Source: Acanthococcus lagerstroemiae (taxonomy: Eukaryota; Arthropoda; Insecta; Hemiptera; Eriococcidae). Taken from it: 64,000 nucleotides of DNA. Position numbers and translations under genes: made by a program. Each line of letters starts with the position of its first letter. Within the stretch, counting starts at the first letter, position 1. Where the stretch lies: positions 14,818,001 to 14,882,000 of the forward strand of contig CM063106.1 of NCBI GenBank assembly GCA_031841125.1, read 5' to 3'. The notes under the pieces were generated by a model. It had not been told where the DNA came from. It worked only from the letters and a program-made list of their open reading frames with translations, and did no database searches. Shown here one piece after another: positions 11,641 through 22,769 of this stretch.

Positions 11641-12530
11641 ATTATATCAGAAAATGTTCATGTTTTTTCAATTTCCCGTGAAACTTGCCCTCTTGAGCTA
11701 CTGTTTTTTTATTTGCAATAGAGATTGTACATTAAATTTCCAATAAAAAAAGGTCATTAGCAATTTGCTTGTATCTGGATTAGAACTTCTCAAAATGGAG
11801 TTCAAGATATCCTCGTTAGGAATTATTACTTTTTAACAAAGATGTACAGACACCATGAAGAAATGAAGATAATAATCATCTTCAGCTACTTTACTACTCC
11901 ACAGAGTTATATCGTTCATGGGGCTCCGTTGAAGGCATGTTGACGGTTTTGGATGGTTCGTCATTCCTGATAATGAAAAGACAAAGGTAAATAGTCAAAC
12001 AAGAAACGAAATATTAGTGAAAGAACTGAAACAGAATACCAAAATTACCACTTAATACTGCTAATATATTTATGAGTCATAACTCACATCGCATTATTCC
12101 TCGGAAAATTTCTTGATAAGAGTACCACATAATGTTGCGTGTACTTGGTTCGAGTCAAATACATTATACGCTAATTCTGCTGAGAAACCATTTCATACAA
12201 ACAAACAATACAGTTACTTCTTTTAAATCCAGTTAATGTCTTCACTCTCTTTGAGGAAATAATTCCTTTTGTAGAAAAGTAAGAGTCGCACAATACTGTC
12301 ATGAGTAAAATATGAAATTAAAAAATAAAACATAATCAAGTTGCATTTGTAAATTGAATAATCGGAAGCATAATGGAGAGCCAGAGAGGATACATTCATA
12401 ATAGTGAACTGACTTATTGATAGATGGCAGCAGTTGACGGAGAACGCAACTGAGCTAAAACTGAACTATGAGCTGTAAACAATTCAGTCATATTTAATGA
12501 AAAAAAAAAAAGAAATGAAAATTTGATTGC
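11640..12530. other. No feature recognised
   Basis: AT-rich sequence with no open frame above background, no repeat shared with the rest of the window and no recognisable RNA gene. Confidence 0.4.
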
Positions 12531-12533
12531 AAT

Positions 12534-12571
12534 AGGGTGCTTGCAGCGCTGCGCGCAAGCAAACACCCTAA
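12534..12571. repeat. Short GC-rich hairpin
   Basis: An inverted repeat pairs TAGGGTG-CTTGC with GCAAG-C..CACCCTA around a small GC-rich loop (AGCGCTGCGC), in otherwise AT-rich DNA. Possible roles include a miniature foldback element or a transposon end. No target duplication or Helitron-like 3' end confirms either. Confidence 0.5.
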
Positions 12572-12589
12572 AATCTACATATGTTTTTC

Positions 12590-12945
12590 GAAAATTTCAT
12601 GCATTTTTGCGATTATCTCGATAAATACGTTTTCTAGAAAAAAGTTGCTCAGAACCTTTTTATAGAAAATTTAACAAGAAACATTTTATGTTATTTGCAT
12701 TTTGGTCCTAAAGTGAATATTTGTTTTAGATAACTGCGATTTAGCTAGTAAAGTTCAGATAAGAGAAAAGTAACAAAAGCCAGGTTGCTCAAAACTTCCA
12801 CACATTTTTGCGATTAACTCGGTAAATATGCGTTCTAGCGAAATGTTGTATAAGATTTTTTATAGAAAACTTAACAAGGAGCATTTCATGTTACATGCAT
12901 TTTGGTCCTGAAGTTGATATGTTTCGAGGTATTCGCGGTTTTTTG
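12590..12945. repeat. Two direct repeats, period about 200 bp
   Basis: The blocks share TTTTTGCGATTA, TATAGAAAA(A/C)TTAACAAG and GCATTTTGGTCCT in the same order near 12605-12710 and 12805-12910. No coding potential is visible. Confidence 0.7.
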
Positions 12946-12949
12946 TAAA

Positions 12950-14830
12950 ATCTCAGTATTATACATAAATTCAAGGTCAAAGCGCTATGGGTTAATGACC
13001 TCAGATTGAGCTCACATTTTTTATGGCGAGTTTCTAAGTCCATTGGAACAAATTTCAGTACGCATCTAATCAATTGGCGAAAACTTGTAAAATAAGGGAC
13101 ACACTAACCTGCATGTTATACTTCATTTATTTTGATACTCGGGTTAAATTTGAAACGTGGCTCTCACTTTTTTTTTTTCTCGGTATAGCGCAATCTCGAG
13201 AACGTTGCGAATGGAATTCGGACTTTGTCAAAATAAGAACCGCCCCATTGCGACACCCCGTACTTGTTCTGCCGGCGGTTCTTATATTCAATTATCGCGT
13301 CGTGCAGTTCTGGGCTGCGGGTTGCCTCGCGGAGCAGCGAAAATCAACCTGTCTTTTGTTTCGGTTCAGTCGAAATTCGCCGGATTAGAGCAATTAAGTC
13401 TCCAATATTCGTTATTGCGAATCTCAGTTTGTGTACGCGTGTGTGGTGTGTGTAGTCTGCACTCTATACCTATATACCGTTTGTTTAGTCGTATAATTAA
13501 GTTTGGAAACGTCGAATGGAAACGCAGCCAGGCAGGCAGTTCTATGTATAGCGCAAATTACAGTGTAAAATTCTAAGTAATAAATAAAAGATCCCGCGTC
13601 CCTCCGACCTGCGTGTCGTTGCGCGAATAATATGGTCCCCTCGATATTATTCCCAGTACTTTGTTATTATTAAAAGCTTTCCAAGTGACGTGTGTCGCGA
13701 ACCAGATACACGGTGTACGCATATCGGATTTAATTAATTGCCGATATCGGAACCCCATAATGTTAAACTTTCATTAATTGCGTTTTACAGGTTGAAGTGG
13801 CGAGCATGTTTATACAGAAGGCGAAGCAATAGTGCGGCTACTTCATTATTAATAAACCCTTCGAGCACTTTTTTCCTCTCCCTCTCACTCTCTCTCTCTT
13901 TCTCGCACACTCTGTCTTTTTTTATTACACCCGGGGTGTATTCGCAGTGTTTAACGAGTTACCGCTAATAATCGTGCGCGTAAATTCGTTTATCGCGCTG
14001 CCGTATAATACTCAGACGGCGTACAGTTGGTACACATAAGTAGAATTAGCCGTAAGCCGTTTTATTTCCTCTTTTATCAGGTAGCTTTTTGTACATCGCA
14101 TCGGTGTCAGTTAATTTGCGCGAAATCGCGATAAAATTCGTAGTGTATAGAAAATCACAGTTCGCGTAAAAAAAATGCAAAGAGGAAAAATGGTTGCCTA
14201 CTTTCGAGAGAGACCATCGGCGAAAGCCTGTTAAAACATATTATTAGTTTTCTTTTTTTTTTTCTTCTTTTTTTTTAACAAAGTCAACTGAAAAATGGAT
14301 TACTAGACCGTAATATAATGGGTTCTTTTGTACTGATTAAAGTACTGTTTTCACGCGGACGGTGGCTTTGCTATGTCATACTAGTCCAAGACAGTAGAAT
14401 TGGTCACAGTTTTCAGTAATGCTCTTTCTTCACGAATCTCTGATTGGCTCCCTAATCAATATATCGTAAGTATTCAGTGATATTTATATCTCGGTACCGG
14501 ATCGTCCATCGTATTTCTGTGCGTGAGTTTCGTTGTATGCGATTTAGCCAAGTTTTACTGCAACTGATTCAAGTTATTTACATCCATCTTCCAGCGACAC
14601 AAACTTAGATGGGTAATTCTCTCGGAGCAGGGCATTTTAAAGGTAAAAATTTCTTCAGTTTTTCCTCCCTAGTTTTTTTTTTCTTCTTGTAACAATCTGA
14701 AGTATGACCGCCAACAAGTAAGTATCCTCAATTTCGCTTCATTACTACCTTTCAAGAGCCTAGAATTTGATTTTTTTAATAATGAGACAGAGGAATGAGA
14801 AAACGTTTCAGGAGAATAGGAAGACACATA
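12950..14830. other. No gene recognised; CpG-containing unique DNA
   Basis: Frames at 13074-13388, 13157-13576 and 13264-13455 overlap in three registers without a recognised domain. 13180-14150 is relatively rich in CpG (CGCGTAAATTCG, TATCGCGCTG) and has no sign of transposons, unlike most of the window. It may be a retained host intergenic or 5' flanking segment. T-rich tracts lie at 13165-13180 and 14250-14275. Confidence 0.4.
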
Positions 14831-14832
14831 AC

Positions 14833-15938
14833 TAGAGCTTGGAATTTCCGGCACAAATAAATCACAGTTCGGCATTTAAAATCACGATTTTCGGCATTAT
14901 TCGGCAAAAACAAAATTTTATTGAAAAATCGACTACTTTGGACAAAATTTTATGGAAAACGTGAATATTTTAGAACAAAATTTATAAAAAGCGTCTATAT
15001 TGAACATTACGATATATTTTTCGATATTCTCTTGCGTGTGAAGGAGGTATTTATAATCGGAAAAAGACAGTTCAACATCTGCCAAAACAAATGGAGCGTA
15101 GGCATACGCAGCTATTTGCTGTGGAGGCAAGGCACACGTGAGTGTACTTCCATGGACAAGCGAGGAATTTATGTCTTCTAGTTTCGTGAACCCAGTGTTC
15201 TTCGTAAAAACGTTCTTCAATTTGTGCTGTAGAGTAATCCCACGAGAGCCTGGACTTTGACGAATTTTGGCAGAAACGTTTTCAATTATTGCGAGCTGGT
15301 CATTCAGAGATAGACCTCGAGTCTCCAGTTTTTGAATGCAGCTAGGCAAAAACGATAAGTACGACAAAATGAAGGCGAGGTCTGATGGTATGGTCTTCTC
15401 GGTGGCAATGAGCAATTTCAGGGTTTCTGTTTGCTTGCAGTCGTCAGGTAACTCGGTAATTAACTCGGCAAAATCGGTGAATTTCTCAGAGTAGAATAGT
15501 GCGGCGTTTATCCACTCACCCCATCTTGTAACACAGACGTCAGGTGGTAACGGACATTGCATTTTTTCTTTGTACAGCGCTACTCGTGCAGGGCTTTTCA
15601 AGAATATTTTTCGAGAGCTATTGATAAGGCGATTAACGTTGGGGAACATCTCCCTCACGGTTTCACAAATGCGGTGGATTCCATGCGCGATGCAAGTGAC
15701 GTGGATGATTTGGCTCAAAATCACACGGAAATTTTATTTACTTTAGTCTTTCTTTTGAGGAAGTGGCAGTTTCGGCATTTATCCTCATTTTCGGCATTTA
15801 TCCCGATTTCGGCATTTTTCGGCATAATAAAATTTGTTTTCCTACACTCCTACTACCCTGATTTACACTTATCTTTCACTACATCCCATCTGCCCTTAAA
15901 CAAACTCATTCGGCAAATGCCAGAAAATTCAAGCTCTA
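14833..15938 (-). mobile_element. hAT element with partial transposase, 1106 bp, perfect TSD
   Basis: The element begins TAGAGCTTGGAATTT and ends with the complement of TAGAGCTTGAATTTT. It is flanked by a perfect 8-bp duplication, CACATAAC (14825-14832 and 15939-15946). TTTCGGCATTTAT-like subterminal repeats lie at both ends (14860-14905 and 15765-15820). It is an internally deleted derivative whose minus strand keeps the C-terminal half of a hAT transposase. The 515-bp element at 33481-33995 has the same ends and subterminal motifs, and the element at 51648-52211 has similar ends. Confidence 0.92.
14933..15724 (-). pseudogene. hAT transposase, C-terminal half
   Basis: The 263-residue minus-strand frame encodes part of a hAT cut-and-paste transposase. 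It opens with a CIAHGIHRI block that follows the second catalytic Asp region in this family. It continues with FLKSPARVALYKE and VTRWGEWINAALFY, both typical of hAT proteins, and ends with a degraded hATC dimerisation segment, YAPFVLADVELSFSDYKYLL, near residues 210-230. The N-terminal BED-type zinc finger and first catalytic region are absent, and the usual SDRR block after the YAP segment is lost. The first Met is an internal residue of the ancestral protein, not a true start. With full hAT transposases near 600-700 residues, this copy cannot be autonomous. It lies wholly inside the element whose ends are defined by TSDs at 14825 and 15939. Confidence 0.85.
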
Positions 15939-16032
15939 CACATAACATATATCGGTGTCCGTTATTCGGAGGTTTTCTCATTAACATCTACGTCGTTGAG
16001 GAAAATATTGACAAAAAATCTTCTATTCACAT

Positions 16033-16500
16033 TCAGTCCTTTTGGTTCAGGTAAAATTTGAATGATGTCATCCTGCTCGATTTGACGTACGTCACTGGCA
16101 TGTATAATAAATTATTTTGTTGACCCTTGGCACGATCAAAGTTTTTCTTCATCTGGTCACGACGTCTGGTATCTTGGGCTTCGAGATCTGATCGTTTAAT
16201 AACACAATTATCGAGGTTGATCGACGGTACCTTTGTACGAATCTGTCGGTTGAAGAGGAGTTGTGCAGGACTATATCCCACGGCTGTTGGTGTCGCTCGA
16301 TACTGCATTAATGCCACAGATGGGTTTGGCACGTTCAGGACCTTCTTCACGATTTTCACTGCTGCTTCAGCTAGCCCGTTTGACTGGGGGGTAAGCTGGA
16401 CTGCAAGTGACGATGGTAAAGTCGTATTCCTCTGCGAATGACTTCATTTCACTCGATACTAGCTGACTGCCGTTATCAGTGAATATAATGTCGTTAAGTA
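16033..16500 (-). pseudogene. Gypsy-type LTR retrotransposon integrase remnant
   Basis: The minus-strand frame 16033-16359 carries a YRATPTAVGYSPAQLLF block. This matches the region after the catalytic core in Gypsy/retroviral-type integrases, and it is followed by a charged tail. Upstream (16360-16500) the reading continues in another register with an FTDNGSQ-like core motif containing the second catalytic Asp. The shift falls at a run of six G (plus strand) near 16386-16391. The fragment is short, frameshifted and has no LTR nearby, so it is a dead remnant. Neighbours are the hAT element to its left and the TTTCCATGGAAA repeats to its right. Confidence 0.8.
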
Positions 16501-16984
16501 AGGAAAAATTAATCTTAACAATCGAGTTGACGGATAATGACCCCATCAGGAAAAAAAAATTATTTTGAATGAACCGGTGACTTCGTTAACGTCCTTTACA
16601 TCGCAAATTTTCTTCATCTTCGTTTCGTTGTTTCAGCTCGGAACGCCCGCCCCTTCGTATTCGAGATCTTGATTGACTCAGACAGCCCCTTGTCGCAATA
16701 CTAAATTCAATATTTTTCTACGGATTTGAATAATTCCAATTTTAGTCATCGTTGTTTTACATTTGCGGTCTTGACCAGATACACGTCGCACAGCGATCAG
16801 TTTAGCTCAAAACACACCGATGGGCTGAAAAATCGAACGTTTGAAAACACTGATTTCAACGGTACAGGTTTCAGGGTGACTACTCAAACTTTTCCTCAAA
16901 ATTTTTAATCTTTAGTTTTAAATACGTCTCCAACATTTTACATGCTTGCTCCGCTCCTGATTTTACGAATCCTACTTTTACTGC

Positions 16985-17285
16985 GTCCTGCGCGACTACA
17001 GTCTGCAGCCGTGTTGTTGCTGCGCAACTGCAATTTGCAGCCATTTGGTTAATAGAAATTTCCATGGAAATGTCAACCACTGAACTGAATTGTTACCATA
17101 AAGAGCTAAATCATACGGACTAGCTTTGTATTGGGGGGGGGGTTAAGGTTTTCGAGCGTGTCGGGGAGCGTAACAGTTTTCGTTCAAGTATACCAATGCT
17201 GGCAGATAGAAAAATAAATCTCCATGGAAATGTCAACCACTGAACTGATTGTCAACATGAAGAGCGAAATCATGCCGACTGGTTT
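16985..17285. repeat. TTTCCATGGAAA-family repeats, opposite orientation
   Basis: Two copies of a CCATGGAAATGTCAACCACT block lie near 17062 and 17222, each followed by an AAATCATRC(G/C)GACT module. They are the reverse complement of modules at 1560-2290. CTGCAGTCTGCAGCC-like words lie at 17000-17040, and a poly-G run lies at 17133-17142. The element ends are not defined. Confidence 0.6.
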
Positions 17286-17366
17286 CGTGTCGGGGGGAGC
17301 GTTACGGTTTTCGCTCAAGTATACCCAGTAGTAAGAACATAGGTATAAAATGCTAAAATTAAAGCG

Positions 17367-17534
17367 GTGGTAGAACGACTGGAGACCCTCCCGCAAAGAT
17401 TGGATAATGTAGAATACGAATTAGCATCCATCGAGGAGGAGATTAGAGAATGCAGAGAAGAGAATGCCTACTTGAAAACAATGCTGGGTAGCGTGGAGCA
17501 GTATAGCAGAAAAATCAATCTGGTTATTTCTGAG
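17367..17534 (+). pseudogene. Non-LTR retrotransposon ORF1-like, 5' part
   Basis: About 56 codons encode a heptad-like acidic coiled coil (LETLPQRLDNVEYELASIEE) followed by VEQYSRKINLVISEV. The second block resembles the SRRNNL(R/V)I.G segment that begins the RNA-binding domain of many LINE ORF1 proteins. The frame is interrupted by the SINE at 17535-17770 and resumes beyond it. The upstream coding sequence is missing or decayed. Confidence 0.6.
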
Positions 17535-17770
17535 GTCTGGTTGGCCGAGTGGATAGCGCGCTGAACTCAGAATCCGGAGGTGCCGGGTTCGAGCCCACGT
17601 AGCAACTCGCTACATTTCGACCTAGGCCGATTTTTCGGCAAGATGAGAAGAGGGCTAAGACAGCCCTAACAGCCTCCCAACATCTCTGAAGTAATGCTCG
17701 AAAGGGCGGATTCCAGGGCTCGGGTTGAAAGTGAATTAGAAAAGAGAAGAGTCTGGTCACTTCTCGCATA
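17535..17770 (+). mobile_element. tRNA-derived SINE, copy 1
   Basis: The 5' head has a pol III A box (TGGCCGAGTGGATAGC) and B box (GGGTTCGAGCCC) at tRNA-like spacing. A family-specific body follows with ACTCGCTACATTTCGACCTAG, a TTTTTCGGCAAGA block and AATGCTCGAAAGGGCGGATT. The same head and body recur at 28421 and 29039. The head resembles tRNA-Ser/Leu but has no long variable arm, so it is not a functional tRNA gene. It interrupts a LINE ORF1-like frame. Confidence 0.88.
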
Positions 17771-17960
17771 CCTCCCCAGAAAGACGAGAACATTCGCGAG
17801 ATGGTGAAATCACTCTTTCTGAAACTAGAGGTGCCTTTAGACGTTTAGAGGACTATGATATAAACATCGCGCACCGACTCCCATCTAATACAGACCAATC
17901 TGCGATTGTAGTTAAGATGAATAACAGGGAGAAGAAGATTAATAAGCCTCACTAACATCC
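17771..17960 (+). pseudogene. Non-LTR retrotransposon ORF1-like, 3' part
   Basis: After the SINE the LINE frame resumes with codons for ENIREMVKSLFLKLEVPLDV. After a frameshift comes a DYDINIAHRLPSNTDQ-like segment and an IVVKMNNREKK-like segment. The HRLP/IVVKM pattern is typical of LINE ORF1 or ORF1-like proteins. Stops and register changes show it is dead. Confidence 0.6.
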
Positions 17961-18289
17961 TAGCGAGCAGAGTGACTACAGTATCAATCAAGGTGGCAAG
18001 GTAATGCGTCCTGTAACTCCGCCAGTTCGAACAGATAAGGTATTGCAATTGTTGGGCGTGTTACCATTAGATCAGAAAGATTGGTACTGCGGGTGTGCAT
18101 GTTGTAGACAGCTTACTCAACGTTGTGAAGTGCATTTTAGTAAGTGAACTGCGGCCACACACTCTTCGGCACAGAGACGGGAAACTAACGTCACAAAACT
18201 GTAGGGAATGCAACGGCAAACTACACCGACTGACCTGCCCAAGAGAGTCGCGCGTTAGCAACCGCGACCGCCAACGTCCGGCATAGGAA

Positions 18290-18565
18290 ATGGCGCCTGA
18301 AGAAGACAATGAAGAAATTAATTTAAAAAAATACAAAGTGGCATTAGTAGCGGTGCAGATACCAATGTTTTTAAATATGGAACCGATCTGTCAGTTCTGG
18401 TTTTGGAAGTGCCTTTCGAATCAGAGCACTTTTTGTATATACGAAGCTGATTTCTGGCAGAAATGTTCTGATTGTCGTTCACATGTAGGAAAAAAGTCCT
18501 CGTCCCTTCGTATTAAACTTCCAGTACCATGGGAGAATAGCTCCCAAAATCAGAGTTTGAAGTAA
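18290..18565 (+). CDS. Unrecognised 91-codon frame, possibly gag-derived
   Basis: The frame starts at an ATG and encodes 91 residues rich in Lys, Trp and Cys. The early segment (LKKYKVALVAVQIPMFLNMEP, then a WFWK pattern) loosely recalls the start of gag-like proteins of insect LTR retrotransposons. I cannot confirm a domain. There is no matching pol in the same orientation nearby. It may equally be a chance frame. Confidence 0.25.
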   Translation: MAPEEDNEEINLKKYKVALVAVQIPMFLNMEPICQFWFWKCLSNQSTFCIYEADFWQKCSDCRSHVGKKSSSLRIKLPVPWENSSQNQSLK

Positions 18566-18579
18566 TAAGTCGCTTCCTG

Positions 18580-20110
18580 TTGCTTATATGAAAAAAAAAA
18601 TTTTTTTCAAAATTTACTCGGGATCTCATTCTTTACAAAAGTAGTCCTTTACAAATTTTTCGTAACTATTCTAGGAGAATCGCAAAGGGAGGATTGAAAG
18701 CAACCCTCTACATTCTTATATATTAACACACGCCTCATGAAACTAAGTGTATCATTTCCCAAAGTATATCAGTCTCAGCAATTTATAGGTCCAGAATTTT
18801 TGACTGAAAAGCGCGTGGAATCGTTGAACGCCAGAGACCCACTAGAATTCTATTAATCTTTTACCATTAAATTTTTGTCAATGTGCGAATATAATTCTCG
18901 ACCCAAAGGCGTTGGAACGAGAGGTTATAAAATATCAATAAATTGTAACTCAAAAAATTTAAAAAAAAATTGAAGAATTGTTCAGCAAGTTAAAAAAACG
19001 TATTGAGAGATGAGATTTTCGAATATTGGGAAGATTTTTTCAAGAATTTGTGGACTATGAAGTACCTCATTTTCGAGAATTTTCTGAAGAGGTAGTTTCA
19101 TGAAAAAACCTCAGCTCCTAAAATTACTATTTAGAGGCACGACATGTTCAGAAAAATTGATACTGGAGAAAGTATCAAATTTAATAGATAAATGTAAAAC
19201 TGAATCGTTTCAGGAGGAATCGAAACGACAGATACACGATTTCTTTGCATGCATGCGTAACTCAACATCAAATGTTGAACGTCTTTTAGCCGTATCCTTT
19301 TTCTGTCTGGAGAATTTTTGTTTTGATCTCATTAAAAGTTTCGCTGTAACTTCACAGTGACATGATATATAATCAGGGTGCAGGAAAACAACAATCGTTG
19401 AGCACCTAAAATATTGTGGGGTTTTCAAAAAATTGAATTTAGAAGTATTTTGTTTGCGTCGCGACAACATCGACACTTATTTCACCTTACGAAAATATTT
19501 ATCTAGAAAACATTGTTCGGAAATCTGCGCTTTCTTTCCCACGTGTTATTTCAACAGTTAAGGGTCGGTGTTGAGCTTACACCTTTCGTTTGTTCTTTAC
19601 TTTGGTGAAATCGACGTTTCACTCACAGCTGATTATCATTTTTCAAGCCGTAGATGAAGCTGGCCAAAAGATTTCCAGTTAACCCCCCCCCCGCGGAATA
19701 TTGTCACTACAGCTTCTCCCTGTTGAGCAGCTTTTAACAGCTGATCTTTCTCAAAAAATGAATTGAACAAATAAAACTGAGGACGAACGGTAACAGGGAA
19801 AGAAGGAAAATTTCATCAGGGAGGTTTCCACTCTCTTAGAAATAGGGGGAAACTCTTTGAGACTCAAATTTGAAAAAGTTTAAGCATTCGTGACTGAAAA
19901 GGTCATTCATCGAGATCCACAGTTTTTCATGTTTAAGGAGTAAGAGGAAATGAATGATGATGAATGCACGTATCAACTGGCTTCCGGTGCCTTACAGGTA
20001 AATTAATATGTTGGCATGAAATGTACAACGATGGCAGGGATTCAGGATTTGTTCCAAGAAACCGTTGTCTCTTCGGGCAAAATTGGTTTCGCTGCCAAAA
20101 ATGATCCGTA
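18580..20110. other. No gene recognised
   Basis: AT-rich DNA. The frame at 19100-19360 (plus) encodes 86 residues with no motif I know and overlaps a minus-strand frame at 19210-19476. A poly-C run lies at 19682-19691. No repeats shared with other parts of the window were noticed. Confidence 0.4.
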
Positions 20111-21140
20111 GTAAAAAAGGTAGCAAATTGGGTAGCAGTACCCACTTTGATACAGTTTGGTACCAAGTTTGGAACTGTAGCGCTATGGTAGTGTCACTCA
20201 GTAGCTCTACCACAGCACTATCCCGTGTTACAGTAGGGATACCCTCAGTAGTACTGCTGTGGTACGAACTCGGGTGCTACCATAGTACCATCCAGTAGCA
20301 TCAAGGTAGCACCACCTCACGTGCTACTAGATTAAATGGCATGCATGAAACATCATTGTGGCACTACCATAGTGCATGGCACTACTGTAGCAATACCTCA
20401 TGTGTTATGGTAGGGCTGCTCTCAGTAGCACTACTGTGGCACATCCCGAATGTTACTGTAGTCAGGGGTGGATTAACCCTTTATGGCGAGGGAAGCAAGA
20501 TCAAAATTGGTGCCCTCGGCGAGTTCTATCGGTGCGTACATGCTTTATGCCTCGTAAAGGGAATTTCTTAGGAATAGGAACTTTAAGGAATATGTTGACA
20601 GGTACTATACCGCCCTGCGGTTGTGTTGAAATTTTTTTTTCGCCTCCTGATGGCGCCCTTCTCTTTTCCGCGCCGTAAGCAAATGCTTCCTCTGCTTACG
20701 TGTTAATCCGTCCCTGACTGTAGCACCATCCAGTAGTATCACCATTGTACTACCTCACGTGCTACTGGATTAACTAGTGTGGATGAAGCACTACCGTAGC
20801 TCTATTGTAGTGTGTGGCACTACGCTAGTGCATGGTACTGCTGTAGCATTACCGTGGCACTACCATAACACTGCTATATCACTAGCATAGCACTACTGGA
20901 GCAATGCTCCGTGTGTTATGATAGGGCTACTCTCAGAAGCATTCCTGTGGCACTACCCCGGATGCTGTTGTAGTACCATCCAGTAGTATCATCGTAGGAC
21001 TACCTCATATGCCACTGGATTAACTAGGGTGGATCAATCACTTCTGTGACACTATTGTAGTGCGTCGCACTACTGTAGCACTACACCGTGTGTTGCGATA
21101 TGACTACCCTCAGTAGCACTATATCATACCTGTGCGTAGA
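20110..21140. repeat. GTAGCACTAC-type satellite with higher-order units
   Basis: The array consists of words such as GTAGCACTAC, CAGTAGTA and TGTGGCAC. A higher-order module, CCAGTAGYATCA..CTACCTCACGTGCTACTGGATTAA-like, recurs near 20291, 20729 and 20981. It is interrupted by the hAT MITE at 20463-20716. Without that insertion the first two modules are about 176 bp apart and the next about 250 bp apart. Confidence 0.8.
20463..20716. mobile_element. hAT-type MITE, 254 bp, inside satellite
   Basis: The termini are CAGGGGTGGATTAA and the complement of CAGGGACGGATTAA. The target duplication is ACTGTAGT (20455-20462) against ACTGTAGC (20717-20724), and both match the surrounding satellite word. 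The interior has no transposase. It is younger than the satellite array it splits. Confidence 0.85.
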
Positions 21141-21291
21141 ATAGGTAAAAATTTCATTATTTCATGAATATGTAACTAACATTCTACGCTATTATAGATA
21201 ATTTTGTTACAAATTTAAAAAATATTCACATTTCTTATAAGAAAATACAACACTGAGTACATAAATACATTCAGAGTTGTCTAAAATAATA

Positions 21292-22300
21292 TAGCCCAGT
21301 GTCGTTGTGTTTTGAAAGGGAAAAAAATGTAACCAAAGGTTTCTCTTCACGATTTTATAGGTACTGGTCTCCAAAATATGGGGTGAAAATGCACAACCCC
21401 TACCTCGAGTCAGTCCGCATCCACAGGCGCCAACAACGTCCAAATTTCAGTTTTTTCGCTTTATCTCGATTATAACGCGTGGTATGAAAAAATATGAAGA
21501 GTAATAAATTATTCAGCATAAAATTTCCTACAAAAATGGTTCCTTACATTTTCCTCCTAAAACGCATAGTTAATCTGTAATATAACGTTGAGGCTGGAGG
21601 TACCACCAAGTGAAGTGCTGCGCGGTAGCATGTTGTTTGGCAGCCGCGGAAGACACGTTTTGTGACGAATTTCGCTCTTTCTCACCCCCGGTACATGTAT
21701 TAACGACATTTGAAGACCGTTCTTGCAATTCTGTTACTTTCCCTTCCATTGTATGCTACCACTGATGAATTCGATCACATTTAAAGAAAATTACGACTAA
21801 ATGAAAACAGCAGTGCATGTAGATTCAAAAATGGATGCTTTTAATAATAGCACGCCAGAAAATTATATTAATTAGTGTGTAATTCAGAACATAAGTCGTC
21901 AGTCGGACATCTCATATTTTGAAACGACTGCGGCATACATTCGTAGTAATTACAGCAGTTGTACACTTAATTTTATAAATAATAACAAATTACAATGTTC
22001 CGCGATGGGCGTAATAAGCGTTTTACACAAAAATATATAGAACATTTTTTGTAGGAAATTTTATGTAGAATTATCTTGTACTGCTCACTTTTTTCCGTTT
22101 CTTGCTTCATTTTCGAGATAAAGCGGGAAAACTCCATTTTGGACGTTGTTGCCCCCTGTGGATGCGGACTGACTCACGGTAGGAGTTGTGTATTTTTACC
22201 CCATATTTTGGAGACCAGTATCTATACAATCGTGAAGAGAAACCTTTGATTACATTACCCCCCCCCCTTCTGACCCTTTTGACACAACTTCATTGGGCTA
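21292..22300. mobile_element. About 1-kb element with ~290-bp terminal inverted repeats
   Basis: Left arm 21292-21585 and right arm about 22010-22300 are inverted copies. They share TAGCCCARTG termini, the GGTTTCTCTTCACGATT block, CTGGTCTCCAAAATATGGGG and GAGTCAGTCCGCATCCACAG. The 430-bp centre is AT-rich with no gene. A poly-C run ends the right arm near 22258-22267. A long-TIR non-autonomous DNA transposon is the simplest reading. No clear target duplication was found. Confidence 0.75.
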
Positions 22301-22769
22301 GTAGGGGTTCTAAATAGAAGAAAATGGGGGAGTAGAAGCGATGGGGAACCGGGCTAGTAAAAGACAACTTCCATCTACTTGGAAGTTTGCTTTTGTGAGA
22401 CATTTTCACTGCAGAATGTTCAACACCTGTATATCCACTCTGCTACTTGATGTATGGACAATGAAATAGCACAATGATTATACTTCCCTGTAAAATATTA
22501 AACAAAAATATCGTATAGAATTTACGATTATATGAAATGGACGGTAGCTATGGCCAATTGACGGCTGGTAACGAATTGCGTCCCGTAATTTTTATGCACA
22601 TTGGGAGATCAGTTATCAACGCAGACATGCGACAACCAGCATATCAACGTGACTGTCTAATCTTGCATGCTGGGTATGTTATGAAAGTTCAATACGCTTG
22701 CATAACAATTAGCAGTTTAGTCGCTCGTTCTCTTCGAACACGTTAACGTCGCTTCTTTTTCTTACAATA
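22301..22769. other. No gene recognised
   Basis: AT-rich stretch with a short chance frame at 22537-22746. No known motif. Confidence 0.4.

Noticed and set aside
12534..12571. Helitron 3' end
   Set aside because: No CTRR end at the right distance after the hairpin, and no TC start or Rep/helicase coding sequence was found.
17535..17610. tRNA gene
   Set aside because: A and B boxes are present, but the acceptor ends do not pair properly and the sequence runs into a shared SINE body seen in three copies.
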